Below the pieces are notes generated by a model. It did no database searches. It worked only from the letters and a program-made list of their open reading frames with translations, and was not told the origin of the DNA. The position numbers and the translations under genes are program-made. A DNA stretch of 27,190 bases. Origin: an uncultured Clostridia bacterium (GTDB lineage: Bacteria > Bacillota > Clostridia > Oscillospirales > Ruminococcaceae). Below are positions 1-8,054 of the stretch, piece after piece. Every line of letters begins with the position of its first letter. Positions within the stretch are counted from its first letter, which is position 1. The stretch lies in the NCBI GenBank assembly GCA_945867255.1, contig CAMBHV010000003.1, positions 1 through 27,190 on the forward strand, in the 5' to 3' direction.

Positions 1-95
1 GTACCACGCGCGCATGCTTTTCTGTTTTTTATATCGGTTCTCCCCCTTCACCGTACCGGCTCAGCATTCCGCCGCCACACGATACAAAAGGGACC

Positions 96-141
96 TAAAA
101 AGCCCCCGTGGCCTTCTTCGAAGGAAAGTACGCCACGAGGG
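96..141 (-). terminator. Rho-independent terminator downstream of rsmG
   Basis: On the minus strand an 8-bp stem (105-112 pairing with 132-141, with one bulged base) encloses a smaller hairpin (ccttc/gaagg) and is followed by five T residues (97-101). It lies about 40 bases after the rsmG stop codon, so it probably ends the mnmE-mnmG-rsmG transcript. The remaining bases 1-95 hold no gene I can support. Confidence 0.7.
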
Positions 142-183
142 AGTTTCCAGTTATTTCCATTTTTATGTTCAGCGCTTTATCTG

Positions 184-891
184 TTACTTCAAAGGCGCTT
201 TCGCAATTTTCCCACCATTTCTGGGGTAAACCGGCGGAGTTTGCGATACCTTCTCGTAAAACAGCAGGCTGCGGGCGCTGCCGTCGGGCAATGTAAAATC
301 GCGTCTGTCGATATATTTCCCGCCCAGCTTAGTGGCAGCAGCCTGTGCCTGCTGCACCTCTTCGGCTGCGCCGGCACCTTTCATCGCAATGAACAGGCCC
401 CCTTTTTTGACAAGCGGCAGGCAATATTCCAATAATACTGGCAGTGCTGCTACTGCGCGGGCGCTGGCCACATCAAAGGCCTCGCGCCAGCGCTTACGGG
501 CCGCCTCTTCCGCGCGTTCCTTCACAAACTCTGCTTCCACACCAAGCTCTCCACACACATAGCGCAAAAAATCCACCCGCTTCCCAGTTGGTTCCATCAG
601 TGTCAGGGTAATCTGCGGTTTATACAGTTTTGCCACAATCCCGGGGAAGCCTGCACCGGTACCTACATCTACAAGGCTGCCCTTCACTTCCGGCTGGCTT
701 GCCAAAAGCAAGCTGTCGATGAAATGTCTGTCTTCAATGCCTTCGGCTTGCGTGATGGCAGTAAGGTTTACCTTTTCATTGTATTCAACCAGCATCTGCG
801 CATAGTCGGCCAGTTTTGGAGCAGCCGCACCGGCATCAATGCCGTATACGGCAGCTTTCTGACAAAGGCGCTGCGTATCAATGATGCTCAT
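184..891 (-). CDS. rsmG: 16S rRNA (guanine-N7) methyltransferase RsmG (GidB)
   Basis: This cytoplasmic enzyme uses S-adenosylmethionine to make m7G in the 530 loop region of 16S rRNA (G527 in E. coli numbering); its loss is known in other species to give low-level streptomycin resistance. The 235-residue product has the usual length. The glycine-rich SAM-binding motif VDVGTGAGFPG is at residues 74-84, and the family's EYNEKVNLTAI segment is at 36-46. The ATG overlaps the mnmG stop as ATGA, and its Shine-Dalgarno GGAGGAAAT lies inside the last mnmG codons, so translation is probably coupled. It is the last gene of the mnmE-mnmG-rsmG unit, followed by a terminator. Identification is secure from motif, length and neighbourhood. 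Confidence 0.97.
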   Translation of the reverse strand: MSIIDTQRLCQKAAVYGIDAGAAAPKLADYAQMLVEYNEKVNLTAITQAEGIEDRHFIDSLLLASQPEVKGSLVDVGTGAGFPGIVAKLYKPQITLTLMEPTGKRVDFLRYVCGELGVEAEFVKERAEEAARKRWREAFDVASARAVAALPVLLEYCLPLVKKGGLFIAMKGAGAAEEVQQAQAAATKLGGKYIDRRDFTLPDGSARSLLFYEKVSQTPPVYPRNGGKIAKAPLK

Positions 892-2795
892 ATTTCCTCC
901 TTGTTATGCTGTGCCTGCCGGCGGGCGGCAGCACCCTGTTGCTTTGCAAGCGCAACCGCAAGGCACGCGGTGTCTGCCGGGCTCACGCCAGGAATCCGTG
1001 AGGCCTGGCCCACATTGCGCGGGCGAATCTTAGCCAGTTTTTCTCTCGCCTCCAAGCTTACACCGGTAAGCAGGGAATAATCAAACTCTTCCGGAATCGG
1101 CATATTTTCATACCGACGTGTTCTTTCAATCTGGCTTTTCTGGCGACGTACATAGCCGGCATATTTCAGTTCCACTTCCACACAATACCGAAGAAAAGGC
1201 GTCATTGCCTCTCCATCGCCCACCATAGATGCCACATCTCCATAGTGCAGCGCCGGACGGCGCAGAAGGTCCGCCGCAGAGGCACCGCTTTGTAAAGGTG
1301 GCTCGCCCCTTTTTGCCAGCACTTCATTTGCTTGCACAGGGCGCACCACCGTCTGTTCCAAGCGCGTCAATTCTGCCTGCTTTGCCGCCTTTCGGGCACA
1401 GAAATCCGCCCAGCGCGCATCATCCACAAGGCCAATGGCCCGGCCAAGAGGCGTAAGACGTTCGTCCGCATTGTCCTGGCGCAAGTAAAGCCGGTATTCC
1501 GAGCGGCTTGTCATCATGCGGTACGGATCCATCACACCTTTTGTCACAAGATCATCCACCAGCGTACCAATATAGCTTTCCTGCCGCGCCAACACTACTC
1601 CCTGCTGACCACGTACGGCACGCGCCGCATTGATGCCCGCCAAAAGGCCCTGAGCAGCAGCCTCTTCATATCCTGAGGTTCCGTTGAACTGCCCCGCACC
1701 AAACAAGCCCTTTACAGCCTTTGTTTCCAGTGTGGGGCAAAGAGCTGTCGGATCTATACAGTCATATTCAATGGCATATGCTGGACGCATGATCTCCAAA
1801 TGTTCAAATCCGTCAATCGTGCGATACATCGCATTTTGTACATCTTCCGGCAAGCTGGAAGACATGCCCTGCAGATACATTTCCTCTGTGTCTTCTCCGC
1901 ACGGCTCCACAAAAATCTGATGGCGTGTTTTTTCCGCAAAACGCACCACCTTATCCTCAATAGAAGGGCAATAACGCGGCCCAATCCCTTCAATGGCCCC
2001 GCCATACAAAGGAGAACGGTGCAAATTGGCGCGAATCACATCATGCGTAGCCTCATTGGTAAATGCAATATAACAATCCACCCTGTTCTTCATCTCTCCC
2101 TTTGTCAAAAAGGAAAATGGCTGGATGGAATCGTCGCCTTTCTGGCATACAAGCCTGGAAAAGTCAATACTGCGCCGATGCACACGCGCAGGCGTACCCG
2201 TTTTAAAGCGGCGCAAAGGCAACCCCAGTTTGCGCAAGCTTTGCGTAAGCTGTGTGGCTGCATGCACGCCGTCCGGGCCGCCGTCATAACTGGCGTCACC
2301 CACAAAAATACGCCCACCCAGATAGGTTCCCGTGCACAGCACCACAGCTTTTGCGCCGTAAAACGCATGGAGTTGCGTCTCCACACCCGTCACATGGCCC
2401 TGCCTCGTGCACACAGCTGTAATTTGTGCCTGCTTCAGTTCCAGATTTTTCGTGCACTCCAGCAAGTGTTTCATGTAAATATGGTATTTTTTACGGTCCG
2501 TCTGCACGCGCAAAGAATGTACCGCCGGGCCTTTTCCCATATTGAGCATACGGCTTTGCAAAAATGTAGCATCTGCCGCAATCCCCATTACGCCGCCCAG
2601 CGCATCAATCTCGCGCACAAGATGCCCTTTTGCCGTGCCTCCGATGGATGGGTTACACGGCAGATTTGCCACACCATCCAGCGTAAGCGTGAACAGCGCC
2701 GTGCGTGCGCCCAGCTTTGCTGCCGCTACCGCGGCCTCTATGCCCGCGTGCCCCGCGCCTACCACAATCACATCATAATTTCCCAGCCGGTTCAT
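888..2795 (-). CDS. mnmG: tRNA uridine-5-carboxymethylaminomethyl(34) synthesis enzyme MnmG (GidA)
   Basis: MnmG is an FAD-dependent enzyme that works with MnmE to place the carboxymethylaminomethyl (or aminomethyl) group on the wobble uridine U34 of tRNAs reading NNA/NNG codons. The 635-residue product matches the family length. The N-terminal dinucleotide-binding motif VVGAGHAGIEAA is at residues 11-22, the signature LPCNPSIGGTAKGH at 45-58, and GQFNGTSGYEEAAAQG is the second GidA signature in the middle of the protein. Its ATG overlaps the stop of the upstream 127-aa gene by ATGA, and it overlaps rsmG downstream in the same way. Having mnmE about 1.2 kb upstream on the same strand fits the shared pathway. 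Confidence 0.98.
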   Translation of the reverse strand: MNRLGNYDVIVVGAGHAGIEAAVAAAKLGARTALFTLTLDGVANLPCNPSIGGTAKGHLVREIDALGGVMGIAADATFLQSRMLNMGKGPAVHSLRVQTDRKKYHIYMKHLLECTKNLELKQAQITAVCTRQGHVTGVETQLHAFYGAKAVVLCTGTYLGGRIFVGDASYDGGPDGVHAATQLTQSLRKLGLPLRRFKTGTPARVHRRSIDFSRLVCQKGDDSIQPFSFLTKGEMKNRVDCYIAFTNEATHDVIRANLHRSPLYGGAIEGIGPRYCPSIEDKVVRFAEKTRHQIFVEPCGEDTEEMYLQGMSSSLPEDVQNAMYRTIDGFEHLEIMRPAYAIEYDCIDPTALCPTLETKAVKGLFGAGQFNGTSGYEEAAAQGLLAGINAARAVRGQQGVVLARQESYIGTLVDDLVTKGVMDPYRMMTSRSEYRLYLRQDNADERLTPLGRAIGLVDDARWADFCARKAAKQAELTRLEQTVVRPVQANEVLAKRGEPPLQSGASAADLLRRPALHYGDVASMVGDGEAMTPFLRYCVEVELKYAGYVRRQKSQIERTRRYENMPIPEEFDYSLLTGVSLEAREKLAKIRPRNVGQASRIPGVSPADTACLAVALAKQQGAAARRQAQHNKEEI

Positions 2796-3175
2796 GCATT
2801 ATCGCTCCGTTCCATTCGCACACTCTGCAGGCGGGTTTTTACCTCGGCCAACCCGTCCCGAATTTCTTCGCGGGAAAAGCCTGCCTTCTCCAGCGCGGCG
2901 TCCTCCCACTTCTGAATATCTTTATAAAACTGCACAGCCGCCGGCAGAAAAGCCTCCCCGCCAGGGGCGTCCAACCTGTCAAACAGCAAATTTTCCGCCT
3001 CGTTCACCCGTCCTGCACTGCACAGCATGCGCAGGCGTCCGTACAGCACTCCGTTTTCCGTCACATTTCCCTGTTCATCAAACACGGGCAGAGGCTCAGT
3101 GTGCTTCGCAAAAAGCACTTCGCTGCAAAGCCGCGCCATATCTTCTATCTGGCGCATCAAATAATCGCCGGTCAT
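2792..3175 (-). CDS. Conserved-looking hypothetical protein (possibly DUF6483 family)
   Basis: This is a 127-residue soluble, charged and mostly helical protein with no signal peptide or membrane segment. The N-terminus (DYLMRQIEDMARL) resembles a small family of clostridial uncharacterised proteins that I recall as DUF6483; that assignment is from memory and not certain. The middle (YGRLRMLCSAGRVNEAENLLFDRL) reads like a tetratricopeptide-style helix pair. It overlaps the mnmG start by ATGA and sits 36 bases after the metallophosphoesterase, so it is co-transcribed with the tRNA-modification genes. I see no catalytic motif. That it is a real gene is well supported by its tight packing. Confidence 0.8.
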   Translation of the reverse strand: MTGDYLMRQIEDMARLCSEVLFAKHTEPLPVFDEQGNVTENGVLYGRLRMLCSAGRVNEAENLLFDRLDAPGGEAFLPAAVQFYKDIQKWEDAALEKAGFSREEIRDGLAEVKTRLQSVRMERSDNA

Positions 3176-3211
3176 TTTCGGTTCCTCCGCCCTGAAAAAC
3201 TTTCCACAACG

Positions 3212-3976
3212 TCAGGGCTCAATGTTGAAAACTGCCACCTCGCGCGGCGCGCAGATGCGTACGCGCGGGCCACTTTCCCCAAGGCCTGCGGAAACATATA
3301 ATTGCCCGGCCTGTGTTTCATACATGCCGTGCGTATAAACACCGGACCCCTTTGGCATCCATAATTTTTCCAGATATGGCACATGCATCTGTCCGGCATG
3401 TGTGTGCCCGGCCAGGATAAGATCCGCCCAGTTTTCAGGTAAGAGCTTCACGGCTGCAGGCTCATGCACAAGGCCAAGGCGAAAAACCGCTCCCGGCTGT
3501 TCCCCCTTTAGCGGGAACCGGCGCCTTGCTTTGGCGAGTGTATCGTATTTCATGGTGGAAAGCCCCAGGATATCCACCGTTTGCCCGCCAGCCACTACGC
3601 GAGCTGCCTGATTCTGCAAAAGAGTGAATCCTGCGCGGCTGATCAGCTGTGGCGCCTTGCCTGCCGCACCCAGAATATCATGGTTTCCGGTAACCGCAAA
3701 TTTTCCACATACAGCGTGCAAACCGCGCAAAATGCCGCAATATTTCTCTGCGGTGTGAAACGGCTCACGCATACAGGTGAAATCTCCGGTAAAACAAATG
3801 ATGTCCGGCCCATACTCATTCACGATTTGCACCATCTGGCATAACCAGTTGGCATCTGCACCATCCTCAAGATGCAAGTCCGTCAGATGCACTATGCGCA
3901 GCGCGGCATCGCCACACACTGTATGGCAGGTAACAGTCAGAGAAAAGCGCTTCTGAGGGCGAATAAAATCCAACAT
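3212..3976 (-). CDS. Metallophosphoesterase, YkuE-like
   Basis: This is a calcineurin-like phosphoesterase of 254 residues. The expected metal-binding blocks are present in order: D33-x-H35 (LTDLHLED), GDF at 64-66, GNHD at 97-100, H171 (LVHEPA) and GHTHAGQ at 190-196. The C-terminal YVSAGLGESGPRVRICAPRE segment is typical of YkuE-type proteins, some of which act on cell-envelope or lipid substrates; the substrate here is unknown. I chose the ATG at 3976 because GTGAGGCG sits at proper spacing before it. The upstream ATG at 4030 would overlap mnmE by 44 bases with a badly spaced Shine-Dalgarno. No clear signal peptide or transmembrane helix is visible. It starts 10 bases after mnmE, so it is probably in the same transcript. 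Confidence 0.9.
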   Translation of the reverse strand: MLDFIRPQKRFSLTVTCHTVCGDAALRIVHLTDLHLEDGADANWLCQMVQIVNEYGPDIICFTGDFTCMREPFHTAEKYCGILRGLHAVCGKFAVTGNHDILGAAGKAPQLISRAGFTLLQNQAARVVAGGQTVDILGLSTMKYDTLAKARRRFPLKGEQPGAVFRLGLVHEPAAVKLLPENWADLILAGHTHAGQMHVPYLEKLWMPKGSGVYTHGMYETQAGQLYVSAGLGESGPRVRICAPREVAVFNIEP

Positions 3977-3986
3977 GCAGAGCGCC

Positions 3987-5354
3987 TCACTTTCCCACAC
4001 AGAATTTGGAGAACACTTCTTCAATGACATCTTCGCTGGCGTTTTCCCCTGTCAGAGCATATAGCGCATTCAGCGCATCGTCCACACACACACCTGCCGC
4101 GTCCAGCGTATAGCCGCCTTCCACTGCCGCCAGTGCGTCTTTCAGGGCCGCCTGGGCTGCTTTGGCCGCTGCCAGCTGGCGCTCGTTTGCAAGCAGCAGA
4201 GCGTCCGGATCTGCATGGGCTACACCCAATACATCCGCCACTGCCTGTTCTACAGCAGGTAGAAACGCACTGTCTTTTGCCGAAATGGAAATTATTTTTG
4301 AAAAATAGGGTGTCAGCTGTTCTTCTCTAGCTTGTTTTTCCAAATCGGTCTTATTCAGAATAGCAAGTGCCGGGCGCCCAATGCATGCCTTTGCAAGTTC
4401 GATATCGCCTTCTTCCAAAGGTTTAGATGCATCGAATACAGCCAGAACAAGCCCAGCCTGCTGCAACTTGGCATAGCTGCGGCGAATTCCTTCTGCTTCC
4501 ACTATATCCTGCGTTGCACGGATTCCTGCGGTATCCGCCAGATGAATACGCACACCGCCCAACGAGAGCTCCTGTTCCACTACATCGCGTGTAGTGCCTG
4601 CAATGGGGGTAACGATCGCTCGTTCAAAGCCGGAAAGCAGGTTCAACAAGGTGGACTTTCCCACATTGGGGCTGCCCACAATAGCTGCCTGCACCCCACG
4701 CCGCAGCACAGCGCCCGTATCATATCCGCGCACCAGTTCATCCAAAACCGCTTTCTGCTCGCGCAGCGTACGGCCCATAGCCTCAGTAGAAAGCTCTTCC
4801 ACATCTTCTTCCGGATAGTCGATAAACGCTGCAAGGTGCCCGGCCAAAGCCACCAGTGCTTGCCGCACCGCAGTAATTTTTCGATACAATGCGCCCTCCA
4901 TGGCCGCTGCTGCTGCCGCTGCGCCCTGACGCGATGTTGCGCCGATCAGATCCATTACAGCTTCTGCCTGTGTCAGCGAGATGCGCCCGTTCAAAAATGC
5001 GCGCTTGGTAAATTCCCCCGGGCCGGCAGGCTGTGCGCCGGCAGCATAACAAGCGCGCAAAAGCGCGCTGCATACAGCGCTGCCACCATGGCACGAAAGC
5101 TCCACCACGTCTTCTCCCGTATAACTTTTCGGGGCACGAAAGCACAACGCCACTACCTCATCACGCACCACGCCATTCTCTTCAAAAAAGCCCAGCATAG
5201 CCGTATACCCTTTTGCCTGTTCCACGCTGCGGCCCCGCGTACGCGGCCGGAACACGGTGGCAGCCACCCTATAAGCGTCTTCGCCCGAAATGCGGATCAC
5301 GGCAAGCCCACCTTCTCCCGGTGGTGTCGCCAATGCGGCAATGGTGTGTTCCAT
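3987..5354 (-). CDS. mnmE: tRNA modification GTPase MnmE (TrmE)
   Basis: MnmE is the potassium-activated GTPase partner of MnmG in U34 tRNA modification. The 455-residue product has the N-terminal formyl-THF-binding domain (starts IAALATPPGEGGLAVIRISG) and a central helical domain interrupted by the G domain. G1 is GSPNVGKST (227-235), G2 is GTTRD (about 253-257), G3 is DTAG (274-277) and G4 is NKTD (334-337). It ends in the diagnostic C-V-G-K motif containing the catalytic cysteine. A strong Shine-Dalgarno AAGGAGGGG precedes the ATG. In many Firmicutes mnmE directly follows khpB; here about 3.6 kb of accessory genes intervene, and mnmE seems to have its own start region with a dyad element (5384-5406) just behind a terminator (5404-5437). 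Confidence 0.98.
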   Translation of the reverse strand: MEHTIAALATPPGEGGLAVIRISGEDAYRVAATVFRPRTRGRSVEQAKGYTAMLGFFEENGVVRDEVVALCFRAPKSYTGEDVVELSCHGGSAVCSALLRACYAAGAQPAGPGEFTKRAFLNGRISLTQAEAVMDLIGATSRQGAAAAAAAMEGALYRKITAVRQALVALAGHLAAFIDYPEEDVEELSTEAMGRTLREQKAVLDELVRGYDTGAVLRRGVQAAIVGSPNVGKSTLLNLLSGFERAIVTPIAGTTRDVVEQELSLGGVRIHLADTAGIRATQDIVEAEGIRRSYAKLQQAGLVLAVFDASKPLEEGDIELAKACIGRPALAILNKTDLEKQAREEQLTPYFSKIISISAKDSAFLPAVEQAVADVLGVAHADPDALLLANERQLAAAKAAQAALKDALAAVEGGYTLDAAGVCVDDALNALYALTGENASEDVIEEVFSKFCVGK

Positions 5355-5382
5355 GCAAGCCCCTCCTTTTCCATAACAATTT

Positions 5383-5406
5383 ATTTTATCACAATTGGTG
5401 ATAAAA
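5383..5406 (-). promoter_or_regulatory. Inverted repeat overlapping a candidate mnmE promoter
   Basis: TTTTATCAC (5384-5392) and GTGATAAAA (5398-5406) form a perfect 9-bp dyad around a 5-base spacer. Read on the minus strand, the proximal arm contains TGATAAAAT, an extended -10-like element (TGN then TAAAAT, plus-strand 5383-5388), with no good -35. A start about 20 bases before the Shine-Dalgarno of mnmE would result. The symmetry and overlap with the -10 look like a repressor operator, but no regulator can be named and the promoter itself is inferred. Confidence 0.4.
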
Positions 5407-5437
5407 GAAAACGCCCGGCACGGGTTTGTGCCGGGCG
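5404..5437 (-). terminator. Strong hairpin terminator or attenuator upstream of mnmE
   Basis: CGCCCGGCAC (5412-5421) pairs with GTGCCGGGCG (5428-5437) in a perfect 10-bp GC-rich stem with a 6-base loop. On the minus strand it is followed by TTTTCTTTTA. It sits about 60 bases before the mnmE start codon. It therefore either ends transcripts coming from the 5438-5632 interval or works as an attenuator in a longer mnmE leader. Confidence 0.75.
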
Positions 5438-5632
5438 GAAAGCCGAAAATATGATAATAACTATTTTCGGTTAATATACGAACGAAATCAACACAATCCT
5501 TCTGTAAAAAACAAAAGAACGAAAATTACCATCGCAGAGAATTGCTCTATCCAGAAGGCTGCACTGCACTTTGCCGTGTGCCTCTATTCCGGCTATACCT
5601 CTTTCCTCCAGGCTCAGATAAAAATTTTTATC
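5438..5632 (-). other. Non-coding interval between two terminators; possible small RNA or leader
   Basis: No supported protein gene lies here. The interval is bracketed on the minus strand by the terminator of the 72-aa gene (5633-5659) and the terminator at 5404-5437, so any transcript started inside would be a free RNA of under 200 bases or a leader for mnmE. Visible structure is an AT-rich 8-bp inverted repeat (CCGAAAAT at 5443-5450 with ATTTTCGG at 5463-5470) and a perfect 16-bp palindrome GATAAAAATTTTTATC at 5617-5632. No convincing promoter was found; a TATATT at about 5475 has no matching -35. It does not resemble SRP RNA, RNase P RNA or tmRNA. Confidence 0.3.
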
Positions 5633-5659
5633 AAAAAACCCCCGTGATAGCCACGGGGG
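5633..5659 (-). terminator. Rho-independent terminator after the 72-aa gene
   Basis: CCCCCGTG (5639-5646) pairs with CACGGGGG (5652-5659) around a 5-base loop, and six T residues follow on the minus strand (5633-5638). It begins about 18 bases past the stop of the 72-aa gene and makes that gene a single-gene transcript together with its promoter at 5930-5958. Confidence 0.85.
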
Positions 5660-5677
5660 GAAGAAAATCACAATGAT

Positions 5678-5896
5678 TCAGCGCAGTTCAATGGTATACG
5701 AAAAATCGTATTCCTGCTGCAACGCTTTTACTTTTTCTTCATTGTCTTCGATAAAGCTTTCTGTATATACGGATTTACCCTGTTTTTTGTACTCCTTCAT
5801 GATTTGCTGCAACTGGCCCCAGCATTCTTCCGATTTTTCATAATTTTCCGGAAACTGAATGACAAATTCGCGATGTTTGGGAATGCGCGCTTTCAT
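5678..5896 (-). CDS. Small hypothetical protein, 72 aa, charged
   Basis: I do not recognise this product. It is a 72-residue soluble protein, rich in Lys and Glu, with likely helices (SEECWGQLQQIMKEYKKQ and NEEKVKALQQEYDF) and a terminal beta-like strand (SYTIELR). There is no signal peptide, membrane segment or metal-binding motif. Reality is supported by a good Shine-Dalgarno (AAGGAG, about 9 bases before the ATG), a well-formed promoter (5930-5958) and a strong terminator (5633-5659), so it looks like an independently expressed single gene. An alternative start at a GTG or TTG further upstream is unlikely, because the promoter lies only about 35 bases away. Confidence 0.75.
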   Translation of the reverse strand: MKARIPKHREFVIQFPENYEKSEECWGQLQQIMKEYKKQGKSVYTESFIEDNEEKVKALQQEYDFSYTIELR

Positions 5897-5929
5897 GCTC
5901 TTTCGCTCCTTTTTCTATGATGCAACAGC

Positions 5930-5958
5930 ATTGTACCCGCAAATACGCGCCGCGTCAA
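5930..5958 (-). promoter_or_regulatory. Sigma-A type promoter of the 72-aa gene
   Basis: On the minus strand TTGACG (plus 5953-5958) and TACAAT (plus 5930-5935) are separated by exactly 17 bases, each hexamer matching 5 of 6 consensus positions. Expected transcription start is near 5923, leaving a leader of about 27 bases that includes the Shine-Dalgarno. The -35 overlaps the stop codon region of the upstream membrane protein gene. Confidence 0.75.
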
Positions 5959-6293
5959 GCATTCAAGGTGCTTTTTCCTCTTCCTTCACACCAACAAACG
6001 ACTATGGCAAACATGTCCAGCATTATTGTCACAGCAATCAACACGCCTGCCACAAACACAAGTGAATCTGTAGTATCCAGAATTGCGCTGATGTCATGAA
6101 TCTTCACTAGATGACTCTGATAACAGATTTGAAAATACAATGCCGCAGCACATGACATCGCACTTGCCCACACAAGCATTGGGCAAATACGGCCCGCAGC
6201 TTTCTTTCTTACGATCATTGCTATCATTGGAAGTACCCATGCCAGAATTCCAAGACAAAGGCTTGCCATGTTCATCCATCCTGCACCCATCAT
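5955..6293 (-). CDS. Small integral membrane protein, 112 aa, unknown function
   Basis: The product has three predicted membrane segments at about residues 8-28, 37-56 and 79-104, a short basic loop (RKKAAGR) after the first helix and a short hydrophilic tail. The N-terminal pattern (W-MNMASLCLGILAWVLP) is one I associate with small clostridial membrane proteins of unknown role. The ATG at 6293 is chosen because AAAGG lies about 9 bases upstream; the longer TTG-started frame (6317) would put the Shine-Dalgarno inside the gene. It follows the DUF4173 gene by 206 bases with no obvious terminator between, so it may be read through from that cassette or have its own weak promoter. Confidence 0.65.
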   Translation of the reverse strand: MMGAGWMNMASLCLGILAWVLPMIAMIVRKKAAGRICPMLVWASAMSCAAALYFQICYQSHLVKIHDISAILDTTDSLVFVAGVLIAVTIMLDMFAIVVCWCEGRGKSTLNA

Positions 6294-6499
6294 CGTTTTT
6301 TCCTTTCTTAAAATCAAATATGAAAAGCATTCCGTTTATTCCTGTAATGTCATTCTCCCATATTTTCTGCCAGTATCAAATTGGCATCACGTGGCATCGA
6401 TTGGATTTTTTGTGTTTTATTTTTTATGCCCGTGTAAAACGCATATTTCAGCTGCGTAGAATTCTGCTGCTGCAACGCACCGGCTGGTGTTCAAAACAA

Positions 6500-8050
6500 T
6501 CAGTTGAAATTGCTCTCGGCCACACTATTTTCCAGTGTACCATTTTCCGCACGCATATGGTTGTACCCTACAATGCCCTGCTGCACCGGCAATACACATA
6601 GCAATGTAAACAAAACTGCGCCGGTAAACACTGCCAGCCGCACCAGTGCAATGCGCTTATTCTGGTGCACGATGATACATACGAACACAACTGCCATCCA
6701 CACAAGAAACACGCTTACCAGAACACGTTTTATTGTAAGCCCATAGGCAAAAATATACAGGCCCATTTTGGAAGCGGCTGTGGCCAGCAAAAGAAGCGTG
6801 AGCACAGAAACCGAAATGTTGCAAATGCGAAGAAGATGATTTTCCCGCAGCTGATTTTTGCTGAACAGGTTAGCCGCCAGGAGAATACCAATGTTGATGG
6901 CTGCCACGCAGCACAGTTCAAAAAAGCCCTGCCGCGCATATTCCGCATAGGAAAATCCCTGCGGCAGTGCACCCCAGAAAGCACCAAACAAATATTTTGC
7001 CTGTATGGCCATGAACAACACATATACCATACACACTAGCATCAGCGCCGTAGATACCGTAACACGCGGCAAGATACGAACACTTCGCTGTATCTCGCAC
7101 ACTTCCTGTTTTTGGTAGATACAGGTGCGGCGCCCGCGCATGCTTCCGTATACGGTGCCGTACAGGAACAATGCGGTAGGCAGTGCAAACATACTTTTCA
7201 ACAAAAATATATCCAGATCCAGTGGTCGGAACAGCGCTTTTACAAAGTGTGAAACCTGCCACACAACGCCCTCCAGCAGAGCGGCGAACCCATCATCCGC
7301 CTGCATTAGCAGCGGAAGGATCAAACACAGGCACAAAAGTCCCGCCAGTGCACCACCCATCACGGCAAATATATGCTTGCTTTCTTTGTGCTTTCCAGCT
7401 TTGCCTGTCTGCTCTTTTCTTGCAGACAAAATTTTCTTTCCTCTTTTTGCCCCCGTCCACAGTGCAGCTGGCAAACGCATGAAGTTGCCCCATGGAAGAA
7501 TAACAACCGCATTCAGCAAATCGAAAACTAACCAGTTTGAGGTTTTTGATTGTTTCAAAAGCCTGCCCGTCACACACAGCACCCAATACTGGGCAGCCAG
7601 CAAAAGCATCATATAGTGCAATGCACCCAGCAATTCGCCACCATAGGGAAATGCATATGCAACCCCAAGGCAAAGTACCACAGCCAGCCAGAACCAACTT
7701 TCTTTCGGTGGATGTATTTTGGCGATATATACATATACCAACACTACACCTGCGTAAATTACACAGAAAATAGCTGTTCCCATACCTGTATGGTCAAATT
7801 GAAACCACTCTCGAAACGCCTGCAGTTCCCAGAACAGCCATCCCAGAAGCAGAAACACAAAAGCAAATACAATATCCGGGCCGGTAAACCCCATTTTTTG
7901 TTTTTTAACTTTCGTGGAAAGTTGTTCCGGCTTCGAGCCGTTGGCAATCCATGACGGTTCAGACTGTTTCGCCTGTGCTGATTGCGGAGAAAAGGGCGCA
8001 CTTTCACAGGGCGGGCACGGTGTACCCACCATACGTTCATCATATTCCAT
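6500..8050 (-). CDS. DUF4173/DUF4153 domain membrane protein
   Basis: This is a 516-residue polytopic membrane protein. The first 55 residues are hydrophilic and low-complexity (Ser/Pro/Gln rich), followed by about 12 hydrophobic segments. The segment GFSYAEYARQGFFELCCVA in the second half is the hallmark of the DUF4173 (DUF4153-like) family, common in Firmicutes and of unknown function. Its ATG follows the Xre regulator stop by only 4 bases, so the two are translationally linked, and DUF2975 precedes them. The triple arrangement suggests a membrane-associated sensing or stress response unit; that role is inference from context only. Confidence 0.85.
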   Translation of the reverse strand: MEYDERMVGTPCPPCESAPFSPQSAQAKQSEPSWIANGSKPEQLSTKVKKQKMGFTGPDIVFAFVFLLLGWLFWELQAFREWFQFDHTGMGTAIFCVIYAGVVLVYVYIAKIHPPKESWFWLAVVLCLGVAYAFPYGGELLGALHYMMLLLAAQYWVLCVTGRLLKQSKTSNWLVFDLLNAVVILPWGNFMRLPAALWTGAKRGKKILSARKEQTGKAGKHKESKHIFAVMGGALAGLLCLCLILPLLMQADDGFAALLEGVVWQVSHFVKALFRPLDLDIFLLKSMFALPTALFLYGTVYGSMRGRRTCIYQKQEVCEIQRSVRILPRVTVSTALMLVCMVYVLFMAIQAKYLFGAFWGALPQGFSYAEYARQGFFELCCVAAINIGILLAANLFSKNQLRENHLLRICNISVSVLTLLLLATAASKMGLYIFAYGLTIKRVLVSVFLVWMAVVFVCIIVHQNKRIALVRLAVFTGAVLFTLLCVLPVQQGIVGYNHMRAENGTLENSVAESNFN

Positions 8051-8054
8051 TTTA

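Noticed and set aside
1..95. Possible start of a further minus-strand gene with ATG at 13-15
   Set aside because: Only five codons are visible and no good ribosome site or promoter is present.
1800..2915. 371-codon open frame on the plus strand
   Set aside because: It lies antisense to mnmG, whose family identity is certain; the translation is low in recognisable motifs and has no ribosome site.
4332..5474. 380-codon open frame on the plus strand
   Set aside because: Antisense to mnmE; cysteine/histidine-rich composition typical of a shadow frame.
5471..5671. 66-codon minus-strand frame before mnmE
   Set aside because: Its start lies inside the terminator of the 72-aa gene and it has no ribosome site; only the non-coding interpretation is kept.
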